Origin: SZUA-38 sp965212525
GTDB taxonomy: Bacteria; Pseudomonadota; Gammaproteobacteria; Xanthomonadales; SZUA-38
Assembly: GCA_965212525.1 (NCBI GenBank)
Contig: CBDBVC010000049.1
Location: 140,649-204,648 of the forward strand
Reading direction: 5' to 3'
Length of the DNA: 64,000 nt
The notes below the pieces were generated by a model, which was not told the origin of the DNA, did no database searches, and was given only the letters and a program-made list of their open reading frames with translations. The position numbers and the translations under genes were made by a program. Below are positions 9,245 to 18,179 of this stretch, piece after piece. Numbering within the stretch: the stretch's first letter is position 1; each line of letters begins with the position of its first letter.

Positions 9245-10225
9245 TCAGTGTCTGACGATGGGTAGTTCGGACAGTTTTGCCAATTGTGCCCAGGGCGTTT
9301 CAATAGTGACCAGCTCCCGTCGATACTGACGTGCATCCGGCAGCTGTTTCAGATACCAGCCGATGTGCTTTCGCGCCACTCGCATGCCGGCTTGCGGACC
9401 ATAGAACCGATGTAGCGCCTGTACATGTTCGATCAACTGACTGCGGACGGTTTCTGCCGTGGGTGACTGCCTGCATTCTCCGTGTTCCAGATAGTGTCTG
9501 ATCTCGGAAAATATCCAGGGATTGCCCTGTGCCGCCCGGCCGATCATCAGACCATCAACCTGCGTGGCCTTCAGCACCTGTCTGGCCTTGGGGCCATCAT
9601 TGATGTCTCCATTGGCGATGACTGGAATGCTCACCGCCTGCTTCACATCGGCGATGGTATTGTATTCCGCCTCACCGGCGTACTTTTCCTCACGGGTGCG
9701 ACCATGAACAGCCAGGGAACGAATGCCGCAACGTTCGGCGATGCGTGCAACGCGAACCGCATTGCGACGCTCACGTGTGGGTCCTGTCCTGATCTTCAGC
9801 GTTACCGGCACATCGACGGCATCTACCACAGCCTCGACAATTTCCTCGACCAGCGCCTCATTCTCCAGCAGGGCAGAGCCGGCATACTTGTTGCATACCT
9901 TTTTGGCAGGACAACCCATGTTGATATCGATGATGGCTGCGCCCAGTCGTACCGATTCGATTGCAGCATCAGCCATCATGACAGGTTCAGCACCGGCAAT
10001 CTGTACCACGATCGGGCCGGTTTCACCTTCGTGATTCATCCGGTTGCGCGACTTCTGGGTATGCCACAGCCGCTTGTCGGAAATCAGCATCTCGGAGACT
10101 GCCACATCGGCCCCCAGCTGGCGGCACAATGCCCTGAATGGGCGATCAGTGACACCGGCCATCGGTGCTGCAATCAGACCATAAGGTACGTGAACATCGC
10201 CGATATGGAAGCCTGATAGTGTCAT
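9245..10225 (-). CDS. dusB: tRNA-dihydrouridine synthase B
   Basis: This FMN enzyme of about 326 residues reduces uridine to dihydrouridine in the D-loop of tRNAs. The start APMAGVTDRPFR, the catalytic-cysteine motif MGCPAKKV followed by GSALL, the TLKIRTG block, the VHGRTRE motif, IANGDI and the GRAAQGNPWIF phosphate-binding end are all typical of DusB. The usual length is about 320. I chose the ATG at 10225, which overlaps the TGA of the upstream TraB-like gene by four bases (ATGA). An upstream in-frame extension lacks family similarity. It is the last gene of a five-gene operon. Many gammaproteobacteria have dusB before fis; here it is not. Confidence 0.95.
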   Translation of the reverse strand: MTLSGFHIGDVHVPYGLIAAPMAGVTDRPFRALCRQLGADVAVSEMLISDKRLWHTQKSRNRMNHEGETGPIVVQIAGAEPVMMADAAIESVRLGAAIIDINMGCPAKKVCNKYAGSALLENEALVEEIVEAVVDAVDVPVTLKIRTGPTRERRNAVRVARIAERCGIRSLAVHGRTREEKYAGEAEYNTIADVKQAVSIPVIANGDINDGPKARQVLKATQVDGLMIGRAAQGNPWIFSEIRHYLEHGECRQSPTAETVRSQLIEHVQALHRFYGPQAGMRVARKHIGWYLKQLPDARQYRRELVTIETPWAQLAKLSELPIVRH

Positions 10226-11451
10226 GTCACCACGCTGAAAATCTTGAATCCGGCGATCCATGTGCCGGCGATGGAACCAAGATTGGACAGTATGAAAATC
10301 AGCAGGATTCGGGCAACCTTGTTTTTCCACCATCCACTGGTTTCGATCAGATCGTCACGCATGGCGGCAAAATCTTCCACCCTCGGTTTTCGCAGCCAGG
10401 CCTCGACCGAGGCTGTGACCATGCCGGCTGCGATTGTCGGGTTGAGCGATGTTACCGGTGCCGCTATGAATCCACTGAGGATCGTCAGTGGGTGCCCCCG
10501 GGCAAGCAGGGCGCCAAGTGCTGCCAGTGAACCGTTGAACAGCACCCAGATCTGTACGGCTTTCCAGCCGATGTCTGCATTCTTGGCAAATCCCCATGCA
10601 AATCCGGACAGGATCAGTACAGTGATGATCCAGGGAATCAGCTTGACCCATTGTCGCCTGGGCGGCAGAGTATTGAGTGTATCAACCTCATGTTGTGGAT
10701 CCTGCTGATCGGTCTGCAGGTGTGTCGCAAACCCCTCGAGGTGACCAGCGCCGACTACTGCCAGCACGTTCCTGTACTGTTTCGCTTCCGCGTCCTGTCT
10801 GATCCGGGCCGCCATGAACTGATCGCGTTCGGCGATCAGTCCGGTATAGAGTGATTCAGACTGTTCGGCAAATTCGGCAAAGGTGCTTTCAAGTACATCC
10901 CCCTCCTTGAGCTTCTCGATGTCTTCCTCGGAGATTTCCTCACGGTTGAACAGACTGAATATGATGCCGCCCAGCAGAGACATCTTCTCCAGAAACCCAA
11001 CCTTGCGAAAGACCCGCTTCAGGGTAATGCTGATCTCGCGATCGATCAGCAGGTGCGGTGTGCCGGATTCACGGGCACGGTCGATGGCAGCCTTCATTTC
11101 GGCGCCGGGTTCAATACCGAATTGTTCCGCCAGTCGTCGCTGGTAGCTACCCAGGGCCAGATTTGCAGCCAGCAGGCCGGCCTTGCCCTGTCTGATGATC
11201 TTGAACAGATCCATCTTCTGCCAGGCATCCGGATTGGTGATTGACTGATACCTGCTCTCACACAGTTCCACGGCAATGGCATCGAACTCGCCATCGTCTA
11301 TCATCTGGTTGACTGCATCCACCGATGCCCTGGAAACGTGGGCGGTTCCCAGAAGCGTATAGGTAGTACCATCTCGTTCGACTATCCGAAGCGGTTGTTC
11401 CGGTAGTGACTGTTCTGTCTGTTCTTGTTCTTTCGCGGTCTGTTCCGTCAT
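10222..11451 (-). CDS. TraB/PrgY family membrane protein
   Basis: This 409-residue protein matches the TraB/PrgY (TIKI-related) family. The N-terminal domain has the conserved GTAHVS motif followed by AVELCESRYQ, and a later HLLIDREI stretch. These are His/Glu/Arg-containing motifs proposed to form a metalloprotease-like active site in the family. The C-terminal third has four or five hydrophobic helices (LIPWIITVLILSG, WVLFNGSLAALGALL, ILLIFILSNLG). An acidic insert (EEISEEDIEKLKEGD) lies mid-protein, as in archaeal and bacterial TraB proteins. It overlaps aguB and dusB by four bases at each end, so it is translationally coupled within the agmatine operon. The substrate is unknown. Confidence 0.86.
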   Translation of the reverse strand: MTEQTAKEQEQTEQSLPEQPLRIVERDGTTYTLLGTAHVSRASVDAVNQMIDDGEFDAIAVELCESRYQSITNPDAWQKMDLFKIIRQGKAGLLAANLALGSYQRRLAEQFGIEPGAEMKAAIDRARESGTPHLLIDREISITLKRVFRKVGFLEKMSLLGGIIFSLFNREEISEEDIEKLKEGDVLESTFAEFAEQSESLYTGLIAERDQFMAARIRQDAEAKQYRNVLAVVGAGHLEGFATHLQTDQQDPQHEVDTLNTLPPRRQWVKLIPWIITVLILSGFAWGFAKNADIGWKAVQIWVLFNGSLAALGALLARGHPLTILSGFIAAPVTSLNPTIAAGMVTASVEAWLRKPRVEDFAAMRDDLIETSGWWKNKVARILLIFILSNLGSIAGTWIAGFKIFSVVT

Positions 11452-12347
11452 GGAATGGTTGTCCTGAGTAAATCCTGATACTCATCGGTGCGCCTGTCCC
11501 GATGAAAGGGCCAGATTCTGCGGATCTGTCGGCTCGATTGCAAGTCAATTGTGCACACAGAACAGGCTTCATCGTCGATCGCAGACATCAGATCGATGTG
11601 ACCTTCGGGATTGACCACAAAACTGGATCCCCAGAAACGCTGCCCATCCGTGTTTCCGGAAGGGTCCGGCTCGTGACCCACCCGGTTGACGCTGATCACG
11701 GGCAGGCCGTTGGCAATGGCATGTGACCGCTGGATCGTGATCCAGGCATTGCGCTGGTTCTCACGGGTCTGTTCGGTATCGGCGCTGTCCCAGCCGATAG
11801 CCGTCGGATAGATCAGAAGATCTGCGCCTGCCAGACTCATCAGGCGGGCAGCTTCCGGAAACCACTGATCCCAGCAGATCAGGATCCCGAGTCGGCCGAT
11901 AGACGTGTCGACAGGGTGAAATCCGGTATCGCCTGGCCTGAAATAATATTTCTCGTGATAGCCAGGATCATCCGGAATGTGCATCTTCCTGTAAAGACCG
12001 ACCAGACCCCTGTCATGATCAAGTACGACGGCGGTGTTGTGATAGATACCATTACCCCTGTCCTCGAACACAGATACGACGAGCACAATCCCGAGTTCTG
12101 CTGCCAGGGCTGCATAGTGATCTGTCGCCGGACCGGGAATGGGTTCGGCCAGGGAGAAGTTATCGGGATCAGCGACCTGACAGAAATAGGGGCTTTCATG
12201 AAGTTCCGGCAATACGATCAGTGATGCGCCATTGTCTGCCAGTGTGCGGATGTATGCTTCGAGTCGGGAACGGTTGACTGTGGGATCCGGATCGATTCTG
12301 GCCTGCAACAGCCCCACCTTGAGGGCTGCGTCCTGCTGATCAGCCAT
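11448..12347 (-). CDS. aguB: N-carbamoylputrescine amidase
   Basis: This nitrilase-superfamily enzyme of about 299 residues hydrolyses N-carbamoylputrescine to putrescine, CO2 and ammonia. The Glu-Lys-Cys triad is visible: Glu in LPELHESPYF, Lys in YRKMHIPDDP and Cys in LICWDQWFPEAARL. KMHIPDDPGYHEKYYF is diagnostic for this branch. I chose the ATG at 12347; the 37-residue upstream extension lacks nitrilase character. The start overlaps the end of aguA by eight bases, and the stop overlaps the TraB gene by four. With aguA it completes the two-step route from agmatine to putrescine. Confidence 0.95.
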   Translation of the reverse strand: MADQQDAALKVGLLQARIDPDPTVNRSRLEAYIRTLADNGASLIVLPELHESPYFCQVADPDNFSLAEPIPGPATDHYAALAAELGIVLVVSVFEDRGNGIYHNTAVVLDHDRGLVGLYRKMHIPDDPGYHEKYYFRPGDTGFHPVDTSIGRLGILICWDQWFPEAARLMSLAGADLLIYPTAIGWDSADTEQTRENQRNAWITIQRSHAIANGLPVISVNRVGHEPDPSGNTDGQRFWGSSFVVNPEGHIDLMSAIDDEACSVCTIDLQSSRQIRRIWPFHRDRRTDEYQDLLRTTIP

Positions 12348-13377
12348 AAAGCACCTGTCGTGGCAACTGCATGGCAGCACAATGCAGTGCGCCACCCTGC
12401 ATGATGAGGATTCTGCTGTCCACGGCCACTGCACGTCGATCGGGAAAACAGCCGCCAATAATCTTCAGGGCGACCTCATCATGATCACAGCCGTATGATG
12501 GCACCAGAACGGCATCATTGATGATGAGGAAATTGGCATAGCTGGCTGGCACCGGTTCTGAATGATCGTCTTCTATCACGGGCATCGGCAACTCGACAAG
12601 TGTGTAGGGTTGATTCCCGGAATTACGGAATCCCGCCAGCTGATCCCGCATGGCCTGGAAAAAGGGCCAGTGCGGGTCGGCTGGATGCTGGCAACCCTGA
12701 TACAGGATTCGATTGTCGGGTGCAAAACGCGCCAGCAGATCGATATGACTGTCGGTGTCGTCGCCCAGCAGTTCACCATGATCGAGCCATAACACGTTAT
12801 CACTACCCAGATAGTGTGCAAACAGTCCCTCGAATTCCTGTCGCTTGAAGTCCACCTGCCTGGCGCGCAGACAGCGGGAAGTGGTCAGGAGAGTCCCGGC
12901 ACCGTCGGTCTCGATCGAGCCGCCCTCAAGTACCTGTGCACAGGATATTCTGGTCAGGTCGGAAAACAGGCCCTGGGCGTGCAGTGTTGCCGTGAGTTTT
13001 TCATCGAGTTCTGCCGGGTAACGATTTCCCCAGCCGTTGAAACGGAAATCTACCCATTGCACCTTGTCATCTTCATCCAGAACACTGACAGGGCCGGTGT
13101 CCCTGAGCCAGGTGTCGTCGAAGGCAACATCAACAAACCAGACAGGATAGTCGGCTGTCTTCAATTGCGACTGTACTTTTTGCCTGCTCTGATTATCGTT
13201 CAGCAAAAGGATGACCGGCTGAAAACGCGTGATTTCAGCGATCAGATCAATATAGGTGTTGCGCGCATACCGAATGATCGGCTCCCAGTCCGAATGATCA
13301 TAGGGCCATGCGAGCAGTGTGGCTGACTGGGGTTCCCATTCTGCCGGAAACCGCCTTCTCGTGGATCTGCTGTTCAA
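12340..13377 (-). CDS. aguA: Agmatine deiminase
   Basis: This enzyme of 345 residues converts agmatine to N-carbamoylputrescine and ammonia. Family landmarks are RRRFPAEWEPQSATLLAWP at the start, DVAFDDTWLRDTGP, the LEGGSIETDGAGTLLTT block, LDHGELLGDDTDSHID and the C-terminal catalytic-cysteine motif GGALHC (usually GGGNIHC, so slightly divergent). The only usable in-frame start is a TTG at 13377, because an in-frame stop lies just upstream. It has no clear Shine-Dalgarno sequence, which suggests coupling to the preceding small gene, whose stop lies six bases away. It is followed by aguB in the same operon. Confidence 0.95.
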   Translation of the reverse strand: MNSRSTRRRFPAEWEPQSATLLAWPYDHSDWEPIIRYARNTYIDLIAEITRFQPVILLLNDNQSRQKVQSQLKTADYPVWFVDVAFDDTWLRDTGPVSVLDEDDKVQWVDFRFNGWGNRYPAELDEKLTATLHAQGLFSDLTRISCAQVLEGGSIETDGAGTLLTTSRCLRARQVDFKRQEFEGLFAHYLGSDNVLWLDHGELLGDDTDSHIDLLARFAPDNRILYQGCQHPADPHWPFFQAMRDQLAGFRNSGNQPYTLVELPMPVIEDDHSEPVPASYANFLIINDAVLVPSYGCDHDEVALKIIGGCFPDRRAVAVDSRILIMQGGALHCAAMQLPRQVLYG

Positions 13378-13383
13378 GGAGGG

Positions 13384-13710
13384 TCAGGACTGACCGATAT
13401 TCGGTCGAGATTCGGTTTCTGTTGCCTTGTTGATGACGGCATGGATCACGTGTTCATTCTCGAAATACACGGTGAAGTCCGAATAGACCCAATGTGAAAT
13501 GGGTGGATCACCAACTGCATCGTGCCGACTGTCGGGCTCACCGAATTGCTGAATTACGTCTGCTTTCAACAGACCACGCTGGGGCACCACACGATCGCTG
13601 GTCTTGACCACCCGGTCAATCAGCAAGACATCCTTGCGGACAGTCGATTCTGACTGTGCCCATACGGCTCCACAGAGAAGCAGAACCATGGAAATGAGTG
13701 TTTTGTTCAT
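13384..13710 (-). CDS. Small exported protein, SmpA/OmlA-like fold
   Basis: This is a protein of about 108 residues with a signal peptide (MNKTLISMVLLLCGAVWAQ). The mature part has a short region resembling SmpA/OmlA (BamE-type) domains: LLKADVIQQFGEPDSR, then SHWVYSDFTVYFENEHVIHAVI. That pattern is a helix with a GEP turn followed by strands. There is no lipobox. It is the first gene of the operon leading into aguA, aguB, TraB-like and dusB. The ATG at 13710 is preferred over a longer reading that would bury the signal peptide. Function unknown. Confidence 0.8.
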   Translation of the reverse strand: MNKTLISMVLLLCGAVWAQSESTVRKDVLLIDRVVKTSDRVVPQRGLLKADVIQQFGEPDSRHDAVGDPPISHWVYSDFTVYFENEHVIHAVINKATETESRPNIGQS

Positions 13711-13906
13711 GACTAAACTCGATGAATGGATATCCAAACGCTGATATTTGTCCAAATTTTAGCTTATTTTGACATTCAGTACAGTATTGTCAGTGTCAAC
13801 CCGATCGCATTTTTATAAGGAAATTGCCAGTTTTCCAAGACGTGTCAACCAAACGGTACGTCACTGCGTTGAAACACATGACGACGATCGAGTCCTGGAG
13901 GATTCT

Positions 13907-14374
13907 ATGAACAAACCGATACGTATGCATCGATCAGGCATGCTCGCGTTGTGCCTGATTGCTGTCGGCATGCCACTGACCAGTCAGGCTGTCGATCTGC
14001 AGACCGGCCTTAATGGCGCCTGGTACAAACCCGAATTCGATGGCCAGGGACTCATTGTGCATGTCATACCGGACGTCAACCAGATTTTCGCGGTCTGGTT
14101 TACCTACAGCCCGGAAGGCGACAAGCAGCTGTGGCTCACGGTCAGTGGCTCACTGGACAGCAATCCGATCTCCCTGACTGTACTGGAGCCCAGTGGCGGT
14201 GCATTCGATCAGGCACTGCCGGCGGTCACGCGACCTGAATGGGGCAGTGCGACACTCGAATTCCTCACCTGTACCACGGCAACTTTCAGCTTTCAGGGGC
14301 CCGGTTCAGTTGCGGGCCAGATGGATCTGCAACGACTGACGCCTGTACTGGACTGTGAGGAGGATGGCTCATGA
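13907..14374 (+). CDS. Secreted protein with a Trp-rich GQG domain
   Basis: This is a protein of about 155 residues with a signal peptide (MLALCLIAVGMPLTSQAVD region). It is followed by a single domain of roughly 125 residues: GAWYKPEFDGQGL, then FAVWFTYSPEGDKQLWL, SGGAFDQ, GSATLEFLTC and finally LQRLTPVLDC. The same domain recurs at 14371-15081 and at the C-terminus of 55456-56823. Two conserved cysteines suggest a disulfide. A GGAGG Shine-Dalgarno sequence six bases upstream fixes the ATG at 13907. Its stop overlaps the next gene's start (ATGA). The family has no function known to me. Confidence 0.85.
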   Translation: MNKPIRMHRSGMLALCLIAVGMPLTSQAVDLQTGLNGAWYKPEFDGQGLIVHVIPDVNQIFAVWFTYSPEGDKQLWLTVSGSLDSNPISLTVLEPSGGAFDQALPAVTRPEWGSATLEFLTCTTATFSFQGPGSVAGQMDLQRLTPVLDCEEDGS

Positions 14375-15081
14375 AGATGACGACAAGACTGACTCTGGGT
14401 CTCATACTGTTGATGCTTGGCCAGACTCTTCAAGCTGCCCTGATCAACGTACAGATTTTCGGTAACCGTTTCGAACCTGAAGTAGTCGAGATACAACCCG
14501 GCGATACCGTTCGCTGGCAGGTGCTGGAAGGATCTCACCAGTTATTACCCGATAATCCGTCGCTGGTTCCCGGATTCAACTCCGGCACACTGAACATACT
14601 GCAGACCTATTCCTATACCTTCGACAGCCTGGACAGTGAATTCATCTATCGCAGCAGCGCCATCGACAATGTCAGCGCGGCTGTAGAGCTGCCTGTAATA
14701 GAGCAGGGCTATCCGGTGGACAACCCGTTGTCTGCTGGCTGGTACAACATGGCGACAGACGGGCAGGGCATGCTGTTCGAATATGTCCCCAGCGTCAATC
14801 TGATGACGGCCTACTGGTTTACATTCGAACCGGAGACCGGTGAACAGATGTGGCTGTTTGCCTCCGGTGTCCCTGATGGCAACCGGGTCACCATGGATGT
14901 GATTCGACCTCAGGGCGGCAAGCTCAATGACCCCCAGGCTGTGACTCGACCGGACTGGGGTGAAATTACCATCGACTTCAGTGATTGCAGCAATGCCAAG
15001 GCCTGGTATGACGGCAGTGTTGATGAACTGTCCGGACAATTCCCGCTGACCCGCCTGTATCTGGCGAGCCTTTGCCAATAG
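14371..15081 (+). CDS. Secreted cupredoxin-like plus GQG-domain protein
   Basis: This 236-residue exported protein has a signal peptide (LTLGLILLMLGQTLQA). Next comes a cupredoxin-like segment of about 90 residues (IFGNRFEPEVVEIQPGDTVR, then WQVLEGSHQLLPD). It has the family's His in SHQ but lacks an obvious downstream Cys-x-x-His copper site, so copper binding is doubtful. The C-terminal half is the same GQG domain as its upstream neighbour (AGWYNMATDGQGM, TAYWFTFEPETGEQMWL, FSDCSNAKAWY, FPLTRLYLASLC). It overlaps the previous gene by four bases and lies ten bases before the DUF1800 gene, so the four genes probably form one operon. Confidence 0.83.
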   Translation: MKMTTRLTLGLILLMLGQTLQAALINVQIFGNRFEPEVVEIQPGDTVRWQVLEGSHQLLPDNPSLVPGFNSGTLNILQTYSYTFDSLDSEFIYRSSAIDNVSAAVELPVIEQGYPVDNPLSAGWYNMATDGQGMLFEYVPSVNLMTAYWFTFEPETGEQMWLFASGVPDGNRVTMDVIRPQGGKLNDPQAVTRPDWGEITIDFSDCSNAKAWYDGSVDELSGQFPLTRLYLASLCQ

Positions 15082-15091
15082 GAGCGTGACA

Positions 15092-16663
15092 ATGAACATG
15101 ACCATGAGAAAGAAAGCGCTTGGTGATCTTGGCAAACTGATGGGTCGATCCGATCTGGGAGCCGGCCTGAGCAAGATCATCGCCGGACAGCAAATGAAAT
15201 CCGGCAACATGAAGATGGCACCGGCAGATGAGCTGATTCATCTGCTCAGCCGAACATCGTTCGGACTGACCCAGGCAGAACTGACCGCGGCTGAAGCCGT
15301 GGGACAGGACGCCTGGCTGCAGCAACAGCTTGATCACCAGTCCATTGATGATTCGGAGCTGGAAGGGTTGCTGACGACGGCGTTTCCGTCATTGAACATG
15401 ACCTACAACGAGATCTTCGAAGCCCTGAACAGTGACGATGATTTCAGACCGGCCATTGACCTGATCGTGGCGACGATACTGCGGCAGATCGCAAGTCCCA
15501 AGCAGTTGTTCGAAGTGATGACCGAATTCTGGACCAACCACTTCAACGTCTTCATCTTCGACGGACCAGTCGAGTACTTCAAGTCTGTTGATGATCGCGT
15601 CAACATTCGACCGCATGTCCTGGGAACATTCAGTGACATGCTTTCACGCCAATGCCAGAAGTCCGGCAATGCTGTTCTATCTGGACAATTATTCAAACAC
15701 GGTTCAGGGACCAAATGAAAATTACGCCCGTGAGCTGATGGAGCTGCATACCCTGGGTGTGAACGGCGGTTACAACGAAGCTGACGTTGCAGAAGTGGCG
15801 CGCTGCTTCACCGGCTGGACCATTGACGATCGAAATGGTGATTTCTTCGGGTTCTTCAGCATCACCCATGATTTCGAGGAAAAGACGGTACTCGGCAACA
15901 CGATACCGGCCGGGCAGGGCATTGAGGATGGTGAGCAGGTACTCGATATACTCGCTGCGCATCCGTCGACGGCCTCATTCATCGCCAGCAAGCTCTGTGT
16001 CCGATTCATCTCGGACACGCCTGACCAGGCCATCGTTGACACAGTGGCGCAGACCTTCTCCGATACCGATGGCGATATCAGGGCAACGATGGAGACACTG
16101 CTGACCTCGGATGCCTTCCGCAACTCACAGGGCATCAAGTTCAAGCGTCCGGCCGAATACCTGACATCGGCGATACGGTCCACCAACGCCAGCATCGATG
16201 CACAGGGCAGGTATCTGCAACTGTTCTTTGACCAGCTGGACAATCTGGGGTCAGTTGCCGTATTTCTCGAATCCGCCAACCGGCTATCCCGACTTCGAGG
16301 CAGCCTGGCTCAACACCGGATCGTTGCTGAGTCGATGGAATTTCTCCTTTGGTTTGGGCTATGGCGATGTCGAACTGCCGAGCCGTCGTGATTTCGGTGA
16401 TAATGAACTGGTGTATTCCGATGCCGTCAATATTCCGGTACTGGATCTGATCGGTGAGGCCCGAACACCGGCACAGATCACCGATACGCTGATTGACAGG
16501 ATACTCCACCGCAAGATTGGCAGTGATGAACGAAAGGGCCATGATCGAGTATGTCGCTGATGGTCAGCCATCGACGGTACCGATGAGCCTGACCGATTCG
16601 GTACTTCGCGGTCGGGCTGCACTGGCTGCCATCCTGTCATCCCGCTACTTCCAGTTCAGATAA
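15092..16663 (+). CDS. DUF1800 family protein, three frameshifts
   Basis: Three single-base insertions split this gene: TTT at 15642-15644, GGGG at 16247-16250 and GGG at 16536-16538. Removing them gives one frame of 522 residues. Family signatures are HLLSRTSFGLTQAEL at the start, EFWTNHFNVF, PAMLFYLDN, NENYARELMELHTLG, the ADVAEVARCFTGWT motif, LVRF-type FIASKLCVRF and PTGYPDF near the end. DUF1800 proteins usually sit just before a DUF1501 protein, as here. They are thought to be exported, and their activity is unestablished. The ATG at 15092 follows a GGAG ribosome site; a GTG lies six bases upstream. The intact coding character argues for sequencing or assembly error. Confidence 0.85.
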
Positions 16664-16674
16664 GGAGAGAACCC

Positions 16675-17888
16675 ATGGATAGAAGAGATTTCATAAAAAC
16701 CGCATCGTTCGCCTCCTTGCCCCTGTTTCTGCCGAAGATGGTTTTCGGACAATCACAGACCGGACGCGATATTCTGATCAATGTGTTCCAGCGTGGCGGG
16801 GCCGATGGCCTCAACATGGTGGTACCGTATTTCGATTCGAACTACTACAGCAAGCGTCCGAACCTGTCGATCGCTCCGCCTGGCACAGCCGGAGGTGCGC
16901 TGGATCTCGATGGCGGGTTTTGGTCTGCATCCGCAGCTGGCGCCACTGTTACCGATCTATCAGAATGGTGATCTGGGTATTGTTCATGCCGCCTGGATCA
17001 CCAGACGGATCACGCTCACACTTCGAATCACAGGACCTGATGGAGGCTGGTAATCCATCCGGTGCGCTGATTTTCGATGGCTGGATCAACCGCTACCTCA
17101 AGGCCGCTGGCCAGGCCACCAGTCCATTCCAGGCTGTGGGCCTGGGACAGTCGCTGCAATTATCCCTGCGTGGCGAGGTTCCTGCACTGTCGATCTCATC
17201 AATCGAAGCCTATGACCTGATCACCTCCGAAGGTGAACAGGATGCACTCAGAAGTGCAATCATGGACATCTACAATGAACAACAACTGGTCGAATGTGAC
17301 CGCCAATTAATGTGCTCGATTCGGTTGACCAGCTCAAGGCTGCCAATCCGCTTGTCGATACCTGGTTGATAATGGTGCGGTATACCCTGGACACGGATTT
17401 CGGTAATCAGATGCAGAATCTGGGCCGTCTGATCAAGGCTGATCTGGGACTTGAAGTGGCCAGTGTCGATATCGGCGGCTGGGATCATCACGACAATCTC
17501 GACAATGAGTTACCGCCACTGTGTACCGACTTTGCCGATACCATGGCCGCGTTTTACACCGACATGGGTGATCGCATGGCCAATATCACTGTCATTGCCA
17601 TGACCGAGTTCGGACGGCGAGTACAGGAAAAACGGTTCCATGGGCACTGATCACGGCTTTGCCTCGGCAATGTATGCCATGGGTGGCGGTGTCCAGGGTA
17701 ACCAGGTCATTGCCAACTGGCCGGGTCTGGCGACCCAGAACCTGAATAATGGCGATCTGGAAATCACCACCGATTACAGAACCGTACTGTCTGAGATGCT
17801 GACCAAACGCATGGGGGTCTCGGACACATCCGATATCTTCCCGGGCTTTACCGGCAGTCAGGACATTGGTCTGTACAACACAGTCTGA
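16675..17888 (+). CDS. DUF1501 family protein, about six frameshifts
   Basis: The corrected product is about 403 residues. It starts MDRRDFIKTASFASLPLF, a twin-arginine-like signal. Then come FQRGGADGLNMVVPY, GIVHAAGSPDGSRSHFESQD, DIGGWDHHDN, MTEFGRRVQENGS and TDHGFASAMYAMGG, the conserved blocks of DUF1501, a family related to the alkaline phosphatase/sulfatase fold. Frame changes occur near 16918-16921, 16992, 17308, 17365, 17389 and 17628-17632, four insertions and two deletions. The corrected length is divisible by three. It follows the DUF1800 gene by 11 bases, the usual arrangement for this pair. A strong hairpin terminator follows the stop codon. Confidence 0.83.
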
Positions 17889-17928
17889 GGCGTATCTATA
17901 AACCGCCTGATTGGTTAATGGCCAGAAT

Positions 17929-17956
17929 AAAAAAGCCCGCTTGATGCGGGCTTTTT
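17929..17956. terminator. Bidirectional Rho-independent terminator
   Basis: An 11-bp perfect stem (AAAAAGCCCGC, loop TTGAT, GCGGGCTTTTT) has A and T runs on its two sides. It therefore ends the plus-strand DUF1501 operon and, read the other way, the minus-strand rpmJ transcript. Confidence 0.92.
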
Positions 17957-17983
17957 CATGTCTGTAAAACTGTCAGTGCACGA

Positions 17984-18109
17984 TCAGCGCTGACGAGCCT
18001 TGAATCTGGGATTGCTCTTGCAAATCACAAATACTTTTCCACGACGACGCACGACCTTGCAATCGCGGTGACGTGTCTTGGCAGATTTCAGTGAAGAAAG
18101 AACTTTCAT
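17984..18109 (-). CDS. rpmJ: 50S ribosomal protein L36, type B
   Basis: This 41-residue protein reads MKVLSSLKSAKTRHRDCK and ends SNPRFKARQR. It is the zinc-independent (C-minus) form of L36: the first zinc-ligand cysteine of the classical form is His and the final ligand His is Phe. The ATG at 18109 gives the exact family length. In many proteobacteria this paralog replaces the zinc form during zinc starvation. No Zur-like operator was recognised upstream, where only about 70 bases separate it from acs. It ends next to a bidirectional terminator. Confidence 0.93.
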   Translation of the reverse strand: MKVLSSLKSAKTRHRDCKVVRRRGKVFVICKSNPRFKARQR

Positions 18110-18179
18110 GACCTTATCGCTCTTCTGGTTTCGGCAAAGCGGGCCATTGTACAGGGATAAGGCGTTGTTTGACAAGCCC

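Noticed and set aside
9482..10216. Open frame of 244 codons antisense to dusB
   Set aside because: It lies wholly inside the dusB motif region, shows no family similarity and lacks a ribosome site.
15092..17888. DUF1800 and DUF1501 as pseudogenes
   Set aside because: The nine single-base changes restore two full-length conserved proteins when corrected, and no premature stop arises by substitution, so sequence error is likelier.
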